Positions 24,038 through 34,474 of a DNA stretch of 64,000 nt are shown here, piece after piece; within the stretch, counting starts at the first letter, position 1, and each line of letters starts with the position of its first letter. The notes under the pieces were generated by a model, which saw nothing but the letters and a program-made list of their open reading frames with translations, was not told the DNA's origin and did not search any database. Source of the DNA: Saccharofermentans sp. (GTDB lineage Bacteria; Bacillota; Clostridia; Saccharofermentanales; Saccharofermentanaceae); NCBI GenBank assembly GCA_024692235.1, contig JAILMW010000022.1, positions 124,001 to 188,000 on the forward strand. Reading direction: 5' to 3'. The translations under genes and the position numbers were made by a program.

Positions 24038-25219
24038 ATGCCTTCTAAAGATAAGAAACTTAATGGAACTGTGATTGTAACGTATCGTTGCAATGCCAGG
24101 TGCTCGATGTGCAACAGATACAAGGCACCGTCGAAACCTGACGAAGAAATTAGTATTGAAACAATAAAGAAGTTGCCGAAAATGTATTTTACAAATATAA
24201 CTGGCGGTGAACCTTTTATTAGAACGGATCTAAAAGATATTGTCCGTGAATTATATAAGATATCTGACCGTATTGTTATTAGTACAAATGGTTTTTTCAC
24301 CGATAGAATTGTCGACCTTGCTAAAGAATTTCCTCAAATTGGCATTCGAATCTCTATAGAGGGTTTGGAGGCCACTAATAATGCTATTAGAGGTCTTCCC
24401 GATGGATATCAAAAAGGATATCAAACCCTAAAAAAGCTAAGAGAGATGGGGCTCAAGGATGTTGGTTTTGGTATGACTGTTCAGGATAGAAATGCTGCAG
24501 ATCTCGTGCCTCTTTACGATATTTCTAATGAGATGGGTATGGAGTTTGCTACAGCGAGTCTTCATAATAGCTTTTATTTCGTGGAAGCGAAAAATATAAT
24601 TCATGATCGCCCTATGGTGGCTGAAAACTTTGAAAAACTGATTAACAAATTATTGAAAAGTAAGAGCCCCAAAAAGTGGTTTAGAGCATATTTTAACCAT
24701 GGATTGATCAATTACATATACGGTCAGCCTAGATTGTTACCATGTGATATGAGTTTTGATACGTTTTTCATTGATCCCTATGGTGATGTTATGCCTTGCA
24801 ATGGTACCAGAGACAAGGAAGTAATGGGAAATTTGAACACTCAGGATTGGGACGAGCTTTGGAATAGTCCGGAAGCTGAGAAGGTTAGACAAAAAGTGAG
24901 ACATTGCGATCGCCAGTGTTGGATGATTGGTTCTGTTAGTCCTGCAATGCACAAATATATATGGAAGCCTGGCTGGTGGGTGTTGAGGCATAAGATAAAG
25001 AGTTTATTCAGTAAAAAGCCATACAGCATGTATGAGAATAAGATTTGTTGCGCATATCGGGATGGTAAAATAACGAAGGAGCAACTGGACAAGTGCAGTA
25101 CTTGTGATTATCACGCTAGGATAAACAATGGATTGAGTGAAGCAAGTCAGGCGCAACTTGTCAACAAGACTGGCGAAGAAATTGTTGACGAAGATATCGC
25201 AGAACAGATGAGGAAATAA
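24038..25219 (+). CDS. Radical SAM/SPASM enzyme in the polysaccharide locus
   Basis: A 393-residue radical SAM protein. The [4Fe-4S] motif CxxxCxxC is at Cys18, Cys22, Cys25 (YRCNARCSMCNRY); GGEP follows about 35 residues on. The C-terminal part has the SPASM-like pattern (FIDPYGDVMPCN, GNLN, CDRQC and CSTC), implying additional clusters. Substrate unknown: position among glycosyltransferases suggests oxidation, epimerisation or other remodelling of a sugar or of a peptide attached to the polymer. AAAGGAG precedes the ATG. The next gene starts four bases after its stop with GTG. Confidence 0.85.
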   Translation: MPSKDKKLNGTVIVTYRCNARCSMCNRYKAPSKPDEEISIETIKKLPKMYFTNITGGEPFIRTDLKDIVRELYKISDRIVISTNGFFTDRIVDLAKEFPQIGIRISIEGLEATNNAIRGLPDGYQKGYQTLKKLREMGLKDVGFGMTVQDRNAADLVPLYDISNEMGMEFATASLHNSFYFVEAKNIIHDRPMVAENFEKLINKLLKSKSPKKWFRAYFNHGLINYIYGQPRLLPCDMSFDTFFIDPYGDVMPCNGTRDKEVMGNLNTQDWDELWNSPEAEKVRQKVRHCDRQCWMIGSVSPAMHKYIWKPGWWVLRHKIKSLFSKKPYSMYENKICCAYRDGKITKEQLDKCSTCDYHARINNGLSEASQAQLVNKTGEEIVDEDIAEQMRK

Positions 25220-25222
25220 CAC

Positions 25223-26341
25223 GTGAAAATAGTAGTGAGCGGCTATATAGGGAAAAAGATTACGGGAATTGGAAGGAATCTGATTTGCCTGTTAGATAAT
25301 GCTTCAAGTGATAATGAGTATGTTATATATACTAATGAAGATATGAAGGATGATTTTAAATTCAGTAATCCTAGAGTAACCGTTAAGACGTATCCAATTA
25401 GCAAAATGAGTTCGATGAAGAATTTGTTGTGGACAACATTTAAGTTTCCTGGGATTGTGAAGAAAGAGAATGCGGACGTGGCTTTGATTCCAAATTTCAC
25501 ACTCTTGTTATTTAAGCTTCGTCCTACAGTTGTGATTATTCACGATCTTATCGAATTCAATGTAAAAGACAAATTCTCCCCTAAAAGGATGTTTTATAGA
25601 ACGAAAATTGCCGATCCATTGATGGTAAAAAACTCAGATAAAATCATAACTGTTTCAGAGAATTCGAAAAGAGATCTGAAGAAATTCCTCAATGCGCCGG
25701 AAGACAAAATTACTGTCATTTATAATGGAGTGGATCAAGAGAAGTTTTACAGAATGGATGACAGTAGAGCAGAAGAGCTTCTTAAACGAAAGGGATGGCC
25801 CACAGATTTTATCCTGTATGCAGGAACAATAGATCATCCAGGTAAAAACGCCTTAGCTGTAGTTAAGGCATTTGAGGATCTTAGAAGAAGTGGTAGATAT
25901 AGTGGGCAATGCGTCCTGGCTGGCATGCCCGGAAGTGGTTTTGAGCATGTAAAAGACTATATCGATAACTCTGAGTATAAAGATCAGATATTAATTACTG
26001 GCTTTGTAAGTGATGAAGAACTAGTTGCGCTTTATTCTAAGTGTGCTACATTTGTTTTTGTTTCACTGTATGAAGGATTTGGAATTCCTCCCCTTGAGGC
26101 TTTAAGCTGTGGAGCAAAGGTGGTAGTGTCTAATACATCTTCGTTGCCTGAAGTTGTAGGGAATATCGGCATTACCGTTGATCCTAATGAGCAAGGTGCG
26201 ATAACGGAGGCAATAATAAAGAGCATTGAGAGCGCGGTGGATAACGCTTATCTTGACTCTGTGAGGGAGCATTTGAAGAAATATGAGTGGTGTAATCTAA
26301 GTTCAGAATTCGAAAAGGTTATGAATTATGCGAAAAGATAA
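25223..26341 (+). CDS. Family 4 glycosyltransferase
   Basis: A 372-residue GT-B enzyme resembling mannosyl/WbdA-type transferases: N-terminal [15 protein letters not shown], middle [10 protein letters not shown] (the donor-side GK motif) and the GT4 motif [20 protein letters not shown] start four bases after the radical SAM stop; overlaps the next gene by 14 bases. Its closest relative in this window is that next gene, which shares the [12 protein letters not shown] motif, suggesting an old tandem duplication. Confidence 0.88.
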   Translation: MKIVVSGYIGKKITGIGRNLICLLDNASSDNEYVIYTNEDMKDDFKFSNPRVTVKTYPISKMSSMKNLLWTTFKFPGIVKKENADVALIPNFTLLLFKLRPTVVIIHDLIEFNVKDKFSPKRMFYRTKIADPLMVKNSDKIITVSENSKRDLKKFLNAPEDKITVIYNGVDQEKFYRMDDSRAEELLKRKGWPTDFILYAGTIDHPGKNALAVVKAFEDLRRSGRYSGQCVLAGMPGSGFEHVKDYIDNSEYKDQILITGFVSDEELVALYSKCATFVFVSLYEGFGIPPLEALSCGAKVVVSNTSSLPEVVGNIGITVDPNEQGAITEAIIKSIESAVDNAYLDSVREHLKKYEWCNLSSEFEKVMNYAKR

Positions 26342-27404
26342 GACCAAAATCGTATTTCTTGGTGATACGTTGATTAATGAAGAACCATTAGGTGTACAAA
26401 GATATGCGTTGGAAATAATCAAAGAAATAGATAAACTGTCAGTACCATGGCCCATCGAAGTTCTTGTTCCCAATGTAGAGGAATGTAGTCTTGTTTTGGA
26501 TAATATTAAGGTTGTAAAGTATGGAAAATACAATAGGACCGGATTTGTTTGGAGACAAATTGATTATCCGAAATATATAAGAAGGCAAAACGCGTTATCT
26601 GTGGATTTGACACTGGGATTGTGTATCTGGGGATCGGATATAGTGTGCTTGCATGATTGCATTTATGAAAACTATCCGAAGGATTTTGTAGGGCTAAAGA
26701 GGCAATTGAAGAGATATAGTTATTTGTTTCGGGCGCAAAGAAACGTGAAACGTTCGCGACTGTTATTGACAGTTAGTAATACATCTAAAAATGAACTAGT
26801 TTCATATTATAGAATCCCTGAAAGCAAAGTTGTTGTAATCAACGATGCCTGGCAACACATGACAAATGTGGAAGAGGACGATAATATTCTTGATGAATTG
26901 AATCTTTCTGAAAAAGCGTTCTATTTCACACTTGGAAGTCAGCTTCCTCATAAGAATTTTAAGTGGATAGTTCAAGCCGCAATGTGTAATCCTGATAAGT
27001 TGTTTGTTGTAACTGGAAGTAGGAAAATTACCTCTTGTTCTGAAGATTACAATGATTGTCCTAATATAATTTATTCGGGATTCCTCACCGATGGACAGGT
27101 CAAGAGTCTAATGAAAAACAGTAAACTGTTTGTGTTTCCTTCGTTGTACGAAGGCTTCGGAATTCCGCCATTAGAGGCGTTGGCCAGTGAAACTAATATT
27201 GCCGTTTCTAATTGTAGTTGTCTTCCTGAGATATATGGAAATTCAGCGGTGTATTTTGATCCATTGAAGTACGAAATCGATATGGATTCCATTGTCGCTG
27301 ACTCTGAAAAAGTAAGTGCTAATGAACGAGAAAAGATATTATCCAAGTATTCTTGGAGAAAATCCGCTGAAGCTTTATTAGAGGCTATAGTGCGTATTAT
27401 GTAG
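26328..27404 (+). CDS. Family 4 glycosyltransferase
   Basis: A 358-residue GT-B enzyme with GVQRYALEIIKEID, FTLGSQLPHKN and the GT4 motif [15 protein letters not shown]. Similar motif set to the preceding gene. Overlap of 14 bases with it means translational coupling. Sugar and linkage unknown. Confidence 0.87.
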   Translation: MRKDKTKIVFLGDTLINEEPLGVQRYALEIIKEIDKLSVPWPIEVLVPNVEECSLVLDNIKVVKYGKYNRTGFVWRQIDYPKYIRRQNALSVDLTLGLCIWGSDIVCLHDCIYENYPKDFVGLKRQLKRYSYLFRAQRNVKRSRLLLTVSNTSKNELVSYYRIPESKVVVINDAWQHMTNVEEDDNILDELNLSEKAFYFTLGSQLPHKNFKWIVQAAMCNPDKLFVVTGSRKITSCSEDYNDCPNIIYSGFLTDGQVKSLMKNSKLFVFPSLYEGFGIPPLEALASETNIAVSNCSCLPEIYGNSAVYFDPLKYEIDMDSIVADSEKVSANEREKILSKYSWRKSAEALLEAIVRIM

Positions 27405-27498
27405 GTGTATCTGATAAGATAGTTTTTGATTGTATGTCCAAGAACACATGTGCTTCGTATAGTAGCGTAATGAATTCGATATATTAGCGAGGGTTATT

Positions 27499-28500
27499 AT
27501 GAAAAATCTTAATGATTATGATGTTGATATAGTTATCACATGGGTCGATGGAAATGATCCTCTTTGGCAATCTGAATATAACAGATATAAAGGGGAAAGC
27601 GGAGATAAAACTGTTTCAAGATTTCGCGATACAAATACACTTAAGTATTTATTTCGAGGCATTGAGAAGTTTGCGCCTTGGGTTAGAAAGGTATTTTTTG
27701 TTACGTGTGGTCAACGCCCTGATTGGTTAAATCTTAACTGTGACAAATTAGAGTGTGTTTCGCATTCTGATTTCATGCCTGAACGGTATCTACCTACATT
27801 CTCTAGCCATGCTATTGAGTTAAATTTCCATAGGATAAAAGGATTAAGTGATCGTTTCATATATTTTAACGATGACTTCTTTTTGGTTAACTCTACTGTT
27901 AAAAGAGATTTCTTTGAGGAAGGACTACCAAAAGATAACGCTGTGTTGACTTTCTATGTTCCTGAAAGACTCCCTATGTTTTTTGTTCCCATGGCCAATA
28001 CATATATTTCTAATCATAATTTTGATAAGAAACAGGTTATTTCCCAAAATCGAAGGAAATACTTTTCTTTAAAGAACGGAAAGTATATTTTAAATAATCT
28101 TTCACTGGCAAGCGGGAATAGGTTTCCAGGGTTTAAGGCTTTTCACATTCCAAGTAGTTTTTTAAAGTCAGCATATAATGAAATTTGGGAAGCTGAGCCG
28201 GAAATACTCGAAAGCACTTCTTGTCATAAGTTTAGGGTTCTGACTGATGTTAATCAATGGGCCATTCAAGATTGGCAACGATGCAAAGGTGATTTTATCC
28301 CGAGAGAGTTATCCTTCGGAACGTTTTTTAATGTGACTAATGATGAGGATATAAAGGCTATCAACAGCTATCTTTTGCATTCTAAGTATAAGTGTGTATG
28401 TATTAACGATGATGGAGTCGACAATTTTGATGCCTTTAAGGAAGAATTAACTAAATGCTTTGAAGAACTCTTACCTGAGAAGTCATTATTCGAAAAATGA
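27499..28500 (+). CDS. Stealth-family sugar-phosphate transferase
   Basis: A 333-residue Stealth protein. CR1 is at residues about 8-22 (DIVITWVDGNDPLW), CR2 spans about 40-125 with RFRDTNTLKYLFRGIEKFAP and RFIYFNDDFFL; CR3 and CR4 occupy the rest. The family transfers sugar-1-phosphate onto another sugar, as in GlcNAc-phosphotransferase and capsule polymerases such as SacB. The polymer made here therefore probably contains phosphodiester links or phosphosugar side groups. Start ATG 27499 is preceded by GAGGG. Confidence 0.9.
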   Translation: MKNLNDYDVDIVITWVDGNDPLWQSEYNRYKGESGDKTVSRFRDTNTLKYLFRGIEKFAPWVRKVFFVTCGQRPDWLNLNCDKLECVSHSDFMPERYLPTFSSHAIELNFHRIKGLSDRFIYFNDDFFLVNSTVKRDFFEEGLPKDNAVLTFYVPERLPMFFVPMANTYISNHNFDKKQVISQNRRKYFSLKNGKYILNNLSLASGNRFPGFKAFHIPSSFLKSAYNEIWEAEPEILESTSCHKFRVLTDVNQWAIQDWQRCKGDFIPRELSFGTFFNVTNDEDIKAINSYLLHSKYKCVCINDDGVDNFDAFKEELTKCFEELLPEKSLFEK

Positions 28501-28636
28501 TGATATATTCATTTATTTGATCTGTGAATTGTGATTATGGTACTGAATCTAGGTGATCATTGAGTGGTAATCACAGTGTTACGAATTATTACATGTGCAT
28601 AACTGTTGCAAAAGAATATCTATTTAGTGAGTGTAT

Positions 28637-30157
28637 ATGGGTAAACAACAATCTATAAAGAAGAATTTTGTGATGAATGTTATTCTTACTGTGTCAGGAA
28701 TAATATTCCCTATTGTAACGTTCCCTTATGTAGGGCGTGTTCTAGGTCCTAGTGGCACGGGCAAGGTCGATTTTGCGACCTCTATTATTGGTTATTTTGC
28801 GTTGTTTGCTCAATTAGGAATTCCAACATATGGAATTCGCGCTTGCGCTAAAGTAAGAGATGATAAGAGATTACTCAGTAAGACAGTATTCGAACTTTTG
28901 ACTATAAATATAGTCATGACTATTCTCTCATATATATGTTTGATAATAGCTATATCTTATATTCCTAAATTGCAAACAGAAAAAACACTTTTGCTCATAA
29001 TTAGCACAACAATGATATTTAATGCTATAGGGATAGACTATTTATATCGAGCTATAGAGCAGTATACATACATTACGTTGAGATCGCTGATGTTCAAAGC
29101 AATAGCATTCGTCTCAGTATTTTTGTTGGTTAAGAACGAAGAGGATTATGTAGTGTATGGAGCAATAACTATATTTGCTGTTTCTGCGTCTAATATAATG
29201 AATCTAATTCATTCCAGACGCTACATATCGAAAAAGAATATTGGACGGTTAAATATAAGGCAACATTTTAAGCCAATTGCCACGTTTTTGGCGATGTCTT
29301 GTGCGACCACGGTATATTTGAATTTAGATAGAGTGATGCTGGGGTTTATGAAAACTGATGTTGATGTTGGTTACTATGGTGCTGCCGTGAAGATTAAAAA
29401 TATCATGGTGAGTGTAGTTACCTCACTGGGCGCGGTATTACTTCCACGTGCTTCTTATTATGTTGAACATGGTTTGATGGATGAATTTAGGAAGATTACT
29501 ACAAAAGCACTAAGTTTTGTTTTTGTTATTGCATCTCCGTTGATGGCGTATTTTATCATTTTCGCAAGACCTGGAATATTGGTAGTGTCAGGAGAAGAAT
29601 ATCTTCCTGCAGTTCCTGCAATGCAAGTTATTATGCCGACACTTATGTTTATTGGAATAACTAATATACTTGGAATACAGATATTGTTACCTTTAGGTAA
29701 AGAGAAGTATGTTCTTTATTCCGAGATAGCTGGCGCTGTAGTTGATCTAGTGTTAAATATTTGGTTAATTCCGATTTGGGGAGCTACAGGTGCTGCTATG
29801 GGAACTGTTGTAGCGGAATTTGTAGTTCTGCTCGTTCAATTGATTCTATTAAAAAAGATATATCTGGAAAACCCAATATTGGACTCGTTTAAACACATTA
29901 AATATGTGTATGTGGGTATATCTCTAACGGCTTCAAGCGTATTAGCAGTATTGCTAGATAAACGGCTTTCATCTGTTGGGTGGGTTTCTGGTTTTACAAA
30001 GAAAAACAGCATTCTAGTGAATAATACTATAGTTATTGTATTGTCAGGTTTGCTGTTTTTTGGAATATATTATGTAATAATGCTATTATTGAAAGACGAG
30101 ATGATGCTAGAAATAACATCAACGGTGCTTGGGAAATTGAGACGTAAGAAGCGTTAA
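28637..30157 (+). CDS. Wzx-type repeat-unit flippase
   Basis: A 506-residue MATE/MOP-superfamily membrane protein with about 12-14 helices; the start (KKNFVMNVILTVSGIIFPIVT) and the segment PYVGRVLGPSGTGKVDFA are standard for PST/RfbX-type flippases. It moves the undecaprenyl-linked repeat unit across the membrane before polymerisation. ATG 28637 is chosen over a GTG two codons upstream. It ends the transcript; a gap of about 510 bases follows. Confidence 0.92.
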   Translation: MGKQQSIKKNFVMNVILTVSGIIFPIVTFPYVGRVLGPSGTGKVDFATSIIGYFALFAQLGIPTYGIRACAKVRDDKRLLSKTVFELLTINIVMTILSYICLIIAISYIPKLQTEKTLLLIISTTMIFNAIGIDYLYRAIEQYTYITLRSLMFKAIAFVSVFLLVKNEEDYVVYGAITIFAVSASNIMNLIHSRRYISKKNIGRLNIRQHFKPIATFLAMSCATTVYLNLDRVMLGFMKTDVDVGYYGAAVKIKNIMVSVVTSLGAVLLPRASYYVEHGLMDEFRKITTKALSFVFVIASPLMAYFIIFARPGILVVSGEEYLPAVPAMQVIMPTLMFIGITNILGIQILLPLGKEKYVLYSEIAGAVVDLVLNIWLIPIWGATGAAMGTVVAEFVVLLVQLILLKKIYLENPILDSFKHIKYVYVGISLTASSVLAVLLDKRLSSVGWVSGFTKKNSILVNNTIVIVLSGLLFFGIYYVIMLLLKDEMMLEITSTVLGKLRRKKR

Positions 30158-30669
30158 TGGTATCGATTATGTATAGAATTAAATTGCAATAATATTGATC
30201 GCGTTTGTTAATTGATATCAGGTGTTTGATATATGCGTTACTCAACAATCCAAAGAGATTATGATACTTAAGTCAAAAATACGTAAATCCACATGTTGGA
30301 TAGCATTTTCATTTGATGATAATAGCTTGTATTTATTCGTTTATATGTTTATATTTATCTAAAGATTTAATGAATATCAGTCGCATTGCTTTTTCTCGAT
30401 GCTCTCTTGAATACATTTAATGCTCCTTTCGGAGCCCTTAAGAAGTACAACTCTTTGTCCGCCCCCGATCGGGTATAAAAGCCCGGTTTAATATAGAAAT
30501 GACTACGAGAGGAATCCGGCCGCATGAGGAAAGGATTCTATGCTAACATGTATTCATTAAGGAGTGTTACAAAATGTCGTCGCAGTCCAGAACCTAACAA
30601 CTGGAATAAGAGTAATTTTCGTAAGGAACAATAATATGAACATGTATTGTATATTTGAGGTGCATACTA
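30158..30669. other. Long intergenic gap with leader-like elements
   Basis: No convincing gene. Contents: a second exact copy of ATAATAGCTTGTATTT (30319-30334, see 11018); a small hairpin GCTCC-TTTC-GGAGC near 30421-30436; the C- and G-rich stretch CCCCGATCGGG near 30463; and a possible short frame from ATG 30524 that ends at 30632 (about 36 codons, with several Arg and Lys) containing a seven-codon frame with AAGGAG ahead of it. On the minus strand an open stretch covers about 30 codons from the same area. None resembles a known family. It may be an untranslated leader of the acyltransferase pair. Confidence 0.35.
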
Positions 30670-31746
30670 ATGTCGAATCAATCCTTTTGTGAGTTAAATG
30701 TTGTTACCAACGGTTCCAGGAAGGAATATCTGGATATAGCTCGAGGGATCTGCATGGTATGCATCATCCTAGGTCATCTTGGAGACCCGTACTTGAATAG
30801 ATTTGTATTTACTTTTCATCTACCCGTGTTTTTCTTGATATCAGGTTTTTATTTTAATCCGAATAATAACTTTCGATCATTTCTTAAGAAGCGCATTAGG
30901 AGTTTAATTGTCCCATATTTCGTCTGCTCGTTTCTGACAGCTTTGTCATATTGTGCGGTTCAGATAATTGTTTTGAAGGCTGCTTACGAAAACATAATAG
31001 ATGGACTAAAGGATCTTGGTATCGCAATATTATATGCTGCGGGTGATCCTTGGAAGACTCCATTTGTAATTCCCGGAATGGGGGCTATTTGGTTTTTGTG
31101 GGCCATGTTTTGGGGACAGCTAATTCTATTACTATTAATGAAAACAAAGCCGGCTATTAGGGTGATCACTCTTGTTTTGCTTTTTGTTTTTGCCCATAAA
31201 ACGGTTGTTGATATTGTATTCCTGCCCCTTTCGATACAGCCAGGCTGTACAGCAGCATTATATATTTTTGTGGGGTATGTCTTCAGGGATTACGAAAGAG
31301 TCCTATCAAAGCTTTCGGTGGAAACCAAAATTCTCGGGGGGGTATCCGCTGTTTGGGTGTGGTTCGGATTCGTAAGGGATTTCCAGTCTTTCTGGCTTGT
31401 TCATAGTGATTATGGAAGAGGAATAGTCGATCTGATAGGCAGTTTGTGCGCTTCTGGTGTGATCATTTTCATATCATATTTGTTATTCTCCCAGAAGTTT
31501 CGATATCTAAACAGATATCTATCTTACATAGGAAAGAATAGTTTGATATTCCTTTGTGCTCATTTTATCGAGTTACGAACATTTCCTTGGTGGCAAATTG
31601 TTAACAGTATTTTGAAAGATTCTTATAGTGATATCAAAGCCATATACCTGAAAATAGTATTAAAAATTCTATGGGCGAGTGTATGTACTTATGGGTTCAT
31701 TGCGTTAAAGAATATAGTAGTGAAAAAGGGGCATACGAATGGATAA
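30670..31746 (+). CDS. Membrane acyltransferase (acyltransferase 3 family)
   Basis: A 358-residue multi-helix protein with the family start EYLDIARGICMVCIILGHLG (the catalytic His in LGHLG) and FHLPVFFLISGF. About ten helices. Such enzymes O-acetylate or succinylate surface sugars using acyl-CoA on the cytoplasmic side. ATG 30670 with GAGG upstream. The next gene, a paralogue, overlaps by eight bases. Confidence 0.87.
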   Translation: MSNQSFCELNVVTNGSRKEYLDIARGICMVCIILGHLGDPYLNRFVFTFHLPVFFLISGFYFNPNNNFRSFLKKRIRSLIVPYFVCSFLTALSYCAVQIIVLKAAYENIIDGLKDLGIAILYAAGDPWKTPFVIPGMGAIWFLWAMFWGQLILLLLMKTKPAIRVITLVLLFVFAHKTVVDIVFLPLSIQPGCTAALYIFVGYVFRDYERVLSKLSVETKILGGVSAVWVWFGFVRDFQSFWLVHSDYGRGIVDLIGSLCASGVIIFISYLLFSQKFRYLNRYLSYIGKNSLIFLCAHFIELRTFPWWQIVNSILKDSYSDIKAIYLKIVLKILWASVCTYGFIALKNIVVKKGHTNG

Positions 31747-32776
31747 GAAGCGTCTCACGTATTGGGATATAGCAAAAGGTGTAGCGATAATAACGTATGT
31801 AATAGGTCATTCTCCGAATATTCCTATATACCTGAGGAATATTATATTCTCTTTTCATATGCCATTGTTTTTCATAGCGAATGCTTACTTTATTAAGAAT
31901 TACGATGTTGCGAATACAACAAGAAAAGCGTCTAGATCCCTTCTGTTACCATATTGCATAACATGCCTCATAGCATCCTACTTGGAGGCAGAAAGGAATA
32001 ATGACTTAGCTACCAATGTGTATATCTTTCGGGATCGTATTGTGGATATGTTTGTTGGAATGAGCAAGATTTCTACTAGGTTTACTTCGTTTCAAAGTGT
32101 GTGGTTAGTATGGTTTGTTATTTGCTTGTTTTTTACCCGAGTGATTTACGTATTGATCATGAATGTATGTTCAAGAATCCATAAATCTTTGGCGCTAGTT
32201 GCTGTTATGGGTTTAGCTTATATAGGATATTGGATTAGTGTGAATTATGCTTTTTTGCCTTGGAGCTTAGACGTTGCTCTTTACGCTCTTCCGCTTATGT
32301 ATGTTGGGGACAATTCTCGCAGGATTATTGAGAAACACCGTGATAACAAGCGCTTCGTTCCTTTTTACGGTGGTGCGACTATCTTAGCGACGGTATTGTG
32401 GATTCTACTTGTGAGAAAAGGTTTGGTTATTGAGATGGCTACTCGTAGTTACCCCGGTATTTGGATTTGTTTGATTACCGCTATCTCAGGTAGTCTGGTA
32501 ATTGTTGCCTGCTCGAGGGTATTGGAGAAGATAAGTTTTGTTGCACCTTTTCTCATATGGTGTGGTAGGAATTCCATGATAATACTAATAATCCACTGCT
32601 TAGAAATGCGTTTCTTTAATTGGGACGAGTATGTATATTGCCATCTTCCATTTTTAGTTGAGGGGAGCTTCTATAGGACTTGGATTGTGAAGCTCACGTT
32701 TATACTTGTATGTTCTTTTGTAATTTCGAAGATTCTCTGCTTCGTTAAAAGTGATAGGCTTGAGCAAGCTAATTAG
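31739..32776 (+). CDS. Membrane acyltransferase (acyltransferase 3 family), paralogue
   Basis: A 345-residue protein built like its neighbour: YWDIAKGVAIITYVIGHSP with the catalytic His, then SFHMPLFFIANAYF. About ten helices. The pair probably acetylates two positions of the polymer or works sequentially. After this gene the polysaccharide block breaks off into nucleotidyltransferase remnants. Confidence 0.85.
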   Translation: MDKKRLTYWDIAKGVAIITYVIGHSPNIPIYLRNIIFSFHMPLFFIANAYFIKNYDVANTTRKASRSLLLPYCITCLIASYLEAERNNDLATNVYIFRDRIVDMFVGMSKISTRFTSFQSVWLVWFVICLFFTRVIYVLIMNVCSRIHKSLALVAVMGLAYIGYWISVNYAFLPWSLDVALYALPLMYVGDNSRRIIEKHRDNKRFVPFYGGATILATVLWILLVRKGLVIEMATRSYPGIWICLITAISGSLVIVACSRVLEKISFVAPFLIWCGRNSMIILIIHCLEMRFFNWDEYVYCHLPFLVEGSFYRTWIVKLTFILVCSFVISKILCFVKSDRLEQAN

Positions 32777-32889
32777 GAATCATTGTAATGCCGACTGCGG
32801 CATGGTGGCTTCTCATATTACTGATGATTACTCAGATGTAGTTCCGATAACGTGATTGACCGTCTGGAAAAAGGCTTGATATCGGATTT

Positions 32890-33547
32890 GGAGTGAATAC
32901 GGCTTATGCTTGCCAGGAGATAGTAGATGCTGCTAAGTATTATTCTGCTTTCGATGCTTCTTCTCGTACTAAGCCTATGGGGACTGGCCATACTATACTC
33001 CCGTGCGATGGTATCGTAGATTCTCCTTTCGCGGTGATCAACGCAGTTGACTACTATGGTAAGAACGGCTTTAGCAAGGCGGCTTACTTTCTGGGTTATT
33101 GTAGGATATATCCTTAAGAATACGTTGGCGAATAACGGCGGTGCGAGAGGTATATGTTCTGTGTCTGATGGTATCCTTACGGGGATTAAGGAGACGAAGA
33201 ATATTGCTAAGACGGCTACAGGGGCTGCGGCAGATGGTGTTGATGTTGATGCTGAGGTCCAGGTGTCGATGAATTTCTGGTGCTATCCTGCTGAGTTCAT
33301 GGATGTATTGAGGGAAGGCTTTTTTAAATTCCTTGCGGGAATGAAGGATCCTGTGAAGGATGAGTATCTGTTGCCGATCATTGCGGATGACCAGCTTAAA
33401 GCGGGCACTCAGTTTACCGTGCTTCCGACTCATGACAAGTGGTTCGGAGTTACATATAAGGAAGATAAGCCTGCAGTTATGGAGAGCTTCAGGGAGTTGA
33501 TCAGGTCCGGGGAGTATAGGGAGGATCTGTTCGGGGAGATGTGGTAA
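32890..33547 (+). pseudogene. Broken copy of the nucleotidyltransferase gene at 53076 (remnant A)
   Basis: Two frames joined by a frameshift near 33095 match the last two thirds of the protein at 53076: CQEIVDAAKYY, GTGHTILPCDGIVDSPFAVI, DYYGKNGF, then GYILKNTLANNGG, VSMNFWCYPAEFMDVLREGF and TVLPTHDKWFGVTYKEDKPA. The N-terminal nucleotide-binding motif is absent and homology can be felt back to about 32852. Short or long stretches of the same gene recur at 34104, 39049 and 41921, so the gene has been broken repeatedly around defence genes. Confidence 0.85.
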
Positions 33548-33667
33548 GGATGAGCCTTTGGACATAGTGCACAATGAATGCGTGGAAAATTTGTGCGATT
33601 GTCGTGGCGCCGGTGATCATAGACTGACCTTTTATTTTTTATATACCATTATTTTTGGAGGTCGATT

Positions 33668-33997
33668 ATGACAGATATACATTGTTCTATTTATGTGAAA
33701 GTTCCACGTAGTCTGTTAGATACACTTGAGTGTGAGATTGAATTTAGCGGGCATATCACAAGCGATCCCTCAATTAACATTGCGAAGGCATTGAGAATTA
33801 TGACCGCTTTGAAATGTGTGAATGAACATGCGGAAGATGAATTATCAAAACAATTGTCAGAGTTGAAAGATGTTTATAGCCCGATCGAAATAAGGGTTGA
33901 TCCAAGACAGATAGCATTATCGACAAAAGCTATGTTAGTTCAGACACGGTTGGTTGAGGTTGCGGAAGAAAAATACAAACAGCTATTCAGCAACTAA
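33668..33997 (+). CDS. Unknown 109-residue protein
   Basis: Start well supported (GGAGG seven bases before the ATG). Predicted soluble and mostly helical; begins IHCSIYVKVPRSLLDTLECE and ends in a charged helix. No family recognised. It sits alone between remnant A and the gap before the zeta toxin pair. Defence, toxin-antitoxin or mobile-element origin is possible from context only. Confidence 0.55.
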   Translation: MTDIHCSIYVKVPRSLLDTLECEIEFSGHITSDPSINIAKALRIMTALKCVNEHAEDELSKQLSELKDVYSPIEIRVDPRQIALSTKAMLVQTRLVEVAEEKYKQLFSN

Positions 33998-34474
33998 TGT
34001 AGTTGCTGATAATGCATAGATATGGAAAAGGGCAAAACCATTATTCTGATACGGGTATATAATTAGCCTTTGTTTTGGGTGATGGCATTATCATCTATAG
34101 GTTGAGAGTGATTGTCAGGAAATTGCGGAAACTGCAAAGTATTGTCTTGCTTGTCTGTTTGGGGCAGTTATCTAGTATGAGAACGGAGAAGAGGGAGCTG
34201 ATTGCATAAAAGGGGGACAAATCCGTATAGGGAAAAGTTTCAACCTGTATTTGTGTGCACTGTATTGAATTATTATGATGAAGAATATACGATCAGTTTG
34301 ATTGATGCATTCCCCCAATATAGAAGGATGTCGACATAACCATTGTTTCAAGGAAGAAAGAATTAGGGATAACTTCTCCTCGTTTGTATGGTAGTAAAAT
34401 ATCTTGTTGATGATTTATAATATGATTAGATGATTAAAATGTGGATTTATATGTGTTGAGTAGAGGTGAGCAAC
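33998..34474. other. Gap with degenerate sequence, including a possible short nucleotidyltransferase scrap (remnant D)
   Basis: No intact gene. At 34104-34151 one frame reads ESDCQEIAETAKYCLA, similar to CQEIVDAAKYYSA of remnant A and YQELSDAYKYCPS of the intact gene at 53 kb; just before it, at about 34080-34095, GDGIII resembles the CDGIVD segment. The order is not that of the gene, so this may be a rearranged scrap or chance. The rest is A/T-rich and unassigned. Confidence 0.35.

Noticed and set aside
24038..25219. Ribosomally made peptide maturase reading of the radical SAM protein
   Set aside because: No short Cys-, Ser- or Gly-rich precursor gene next to it and no RiPP recognition domain at the N-terminus; a sugar-related role fits the context better, although it is not proven.
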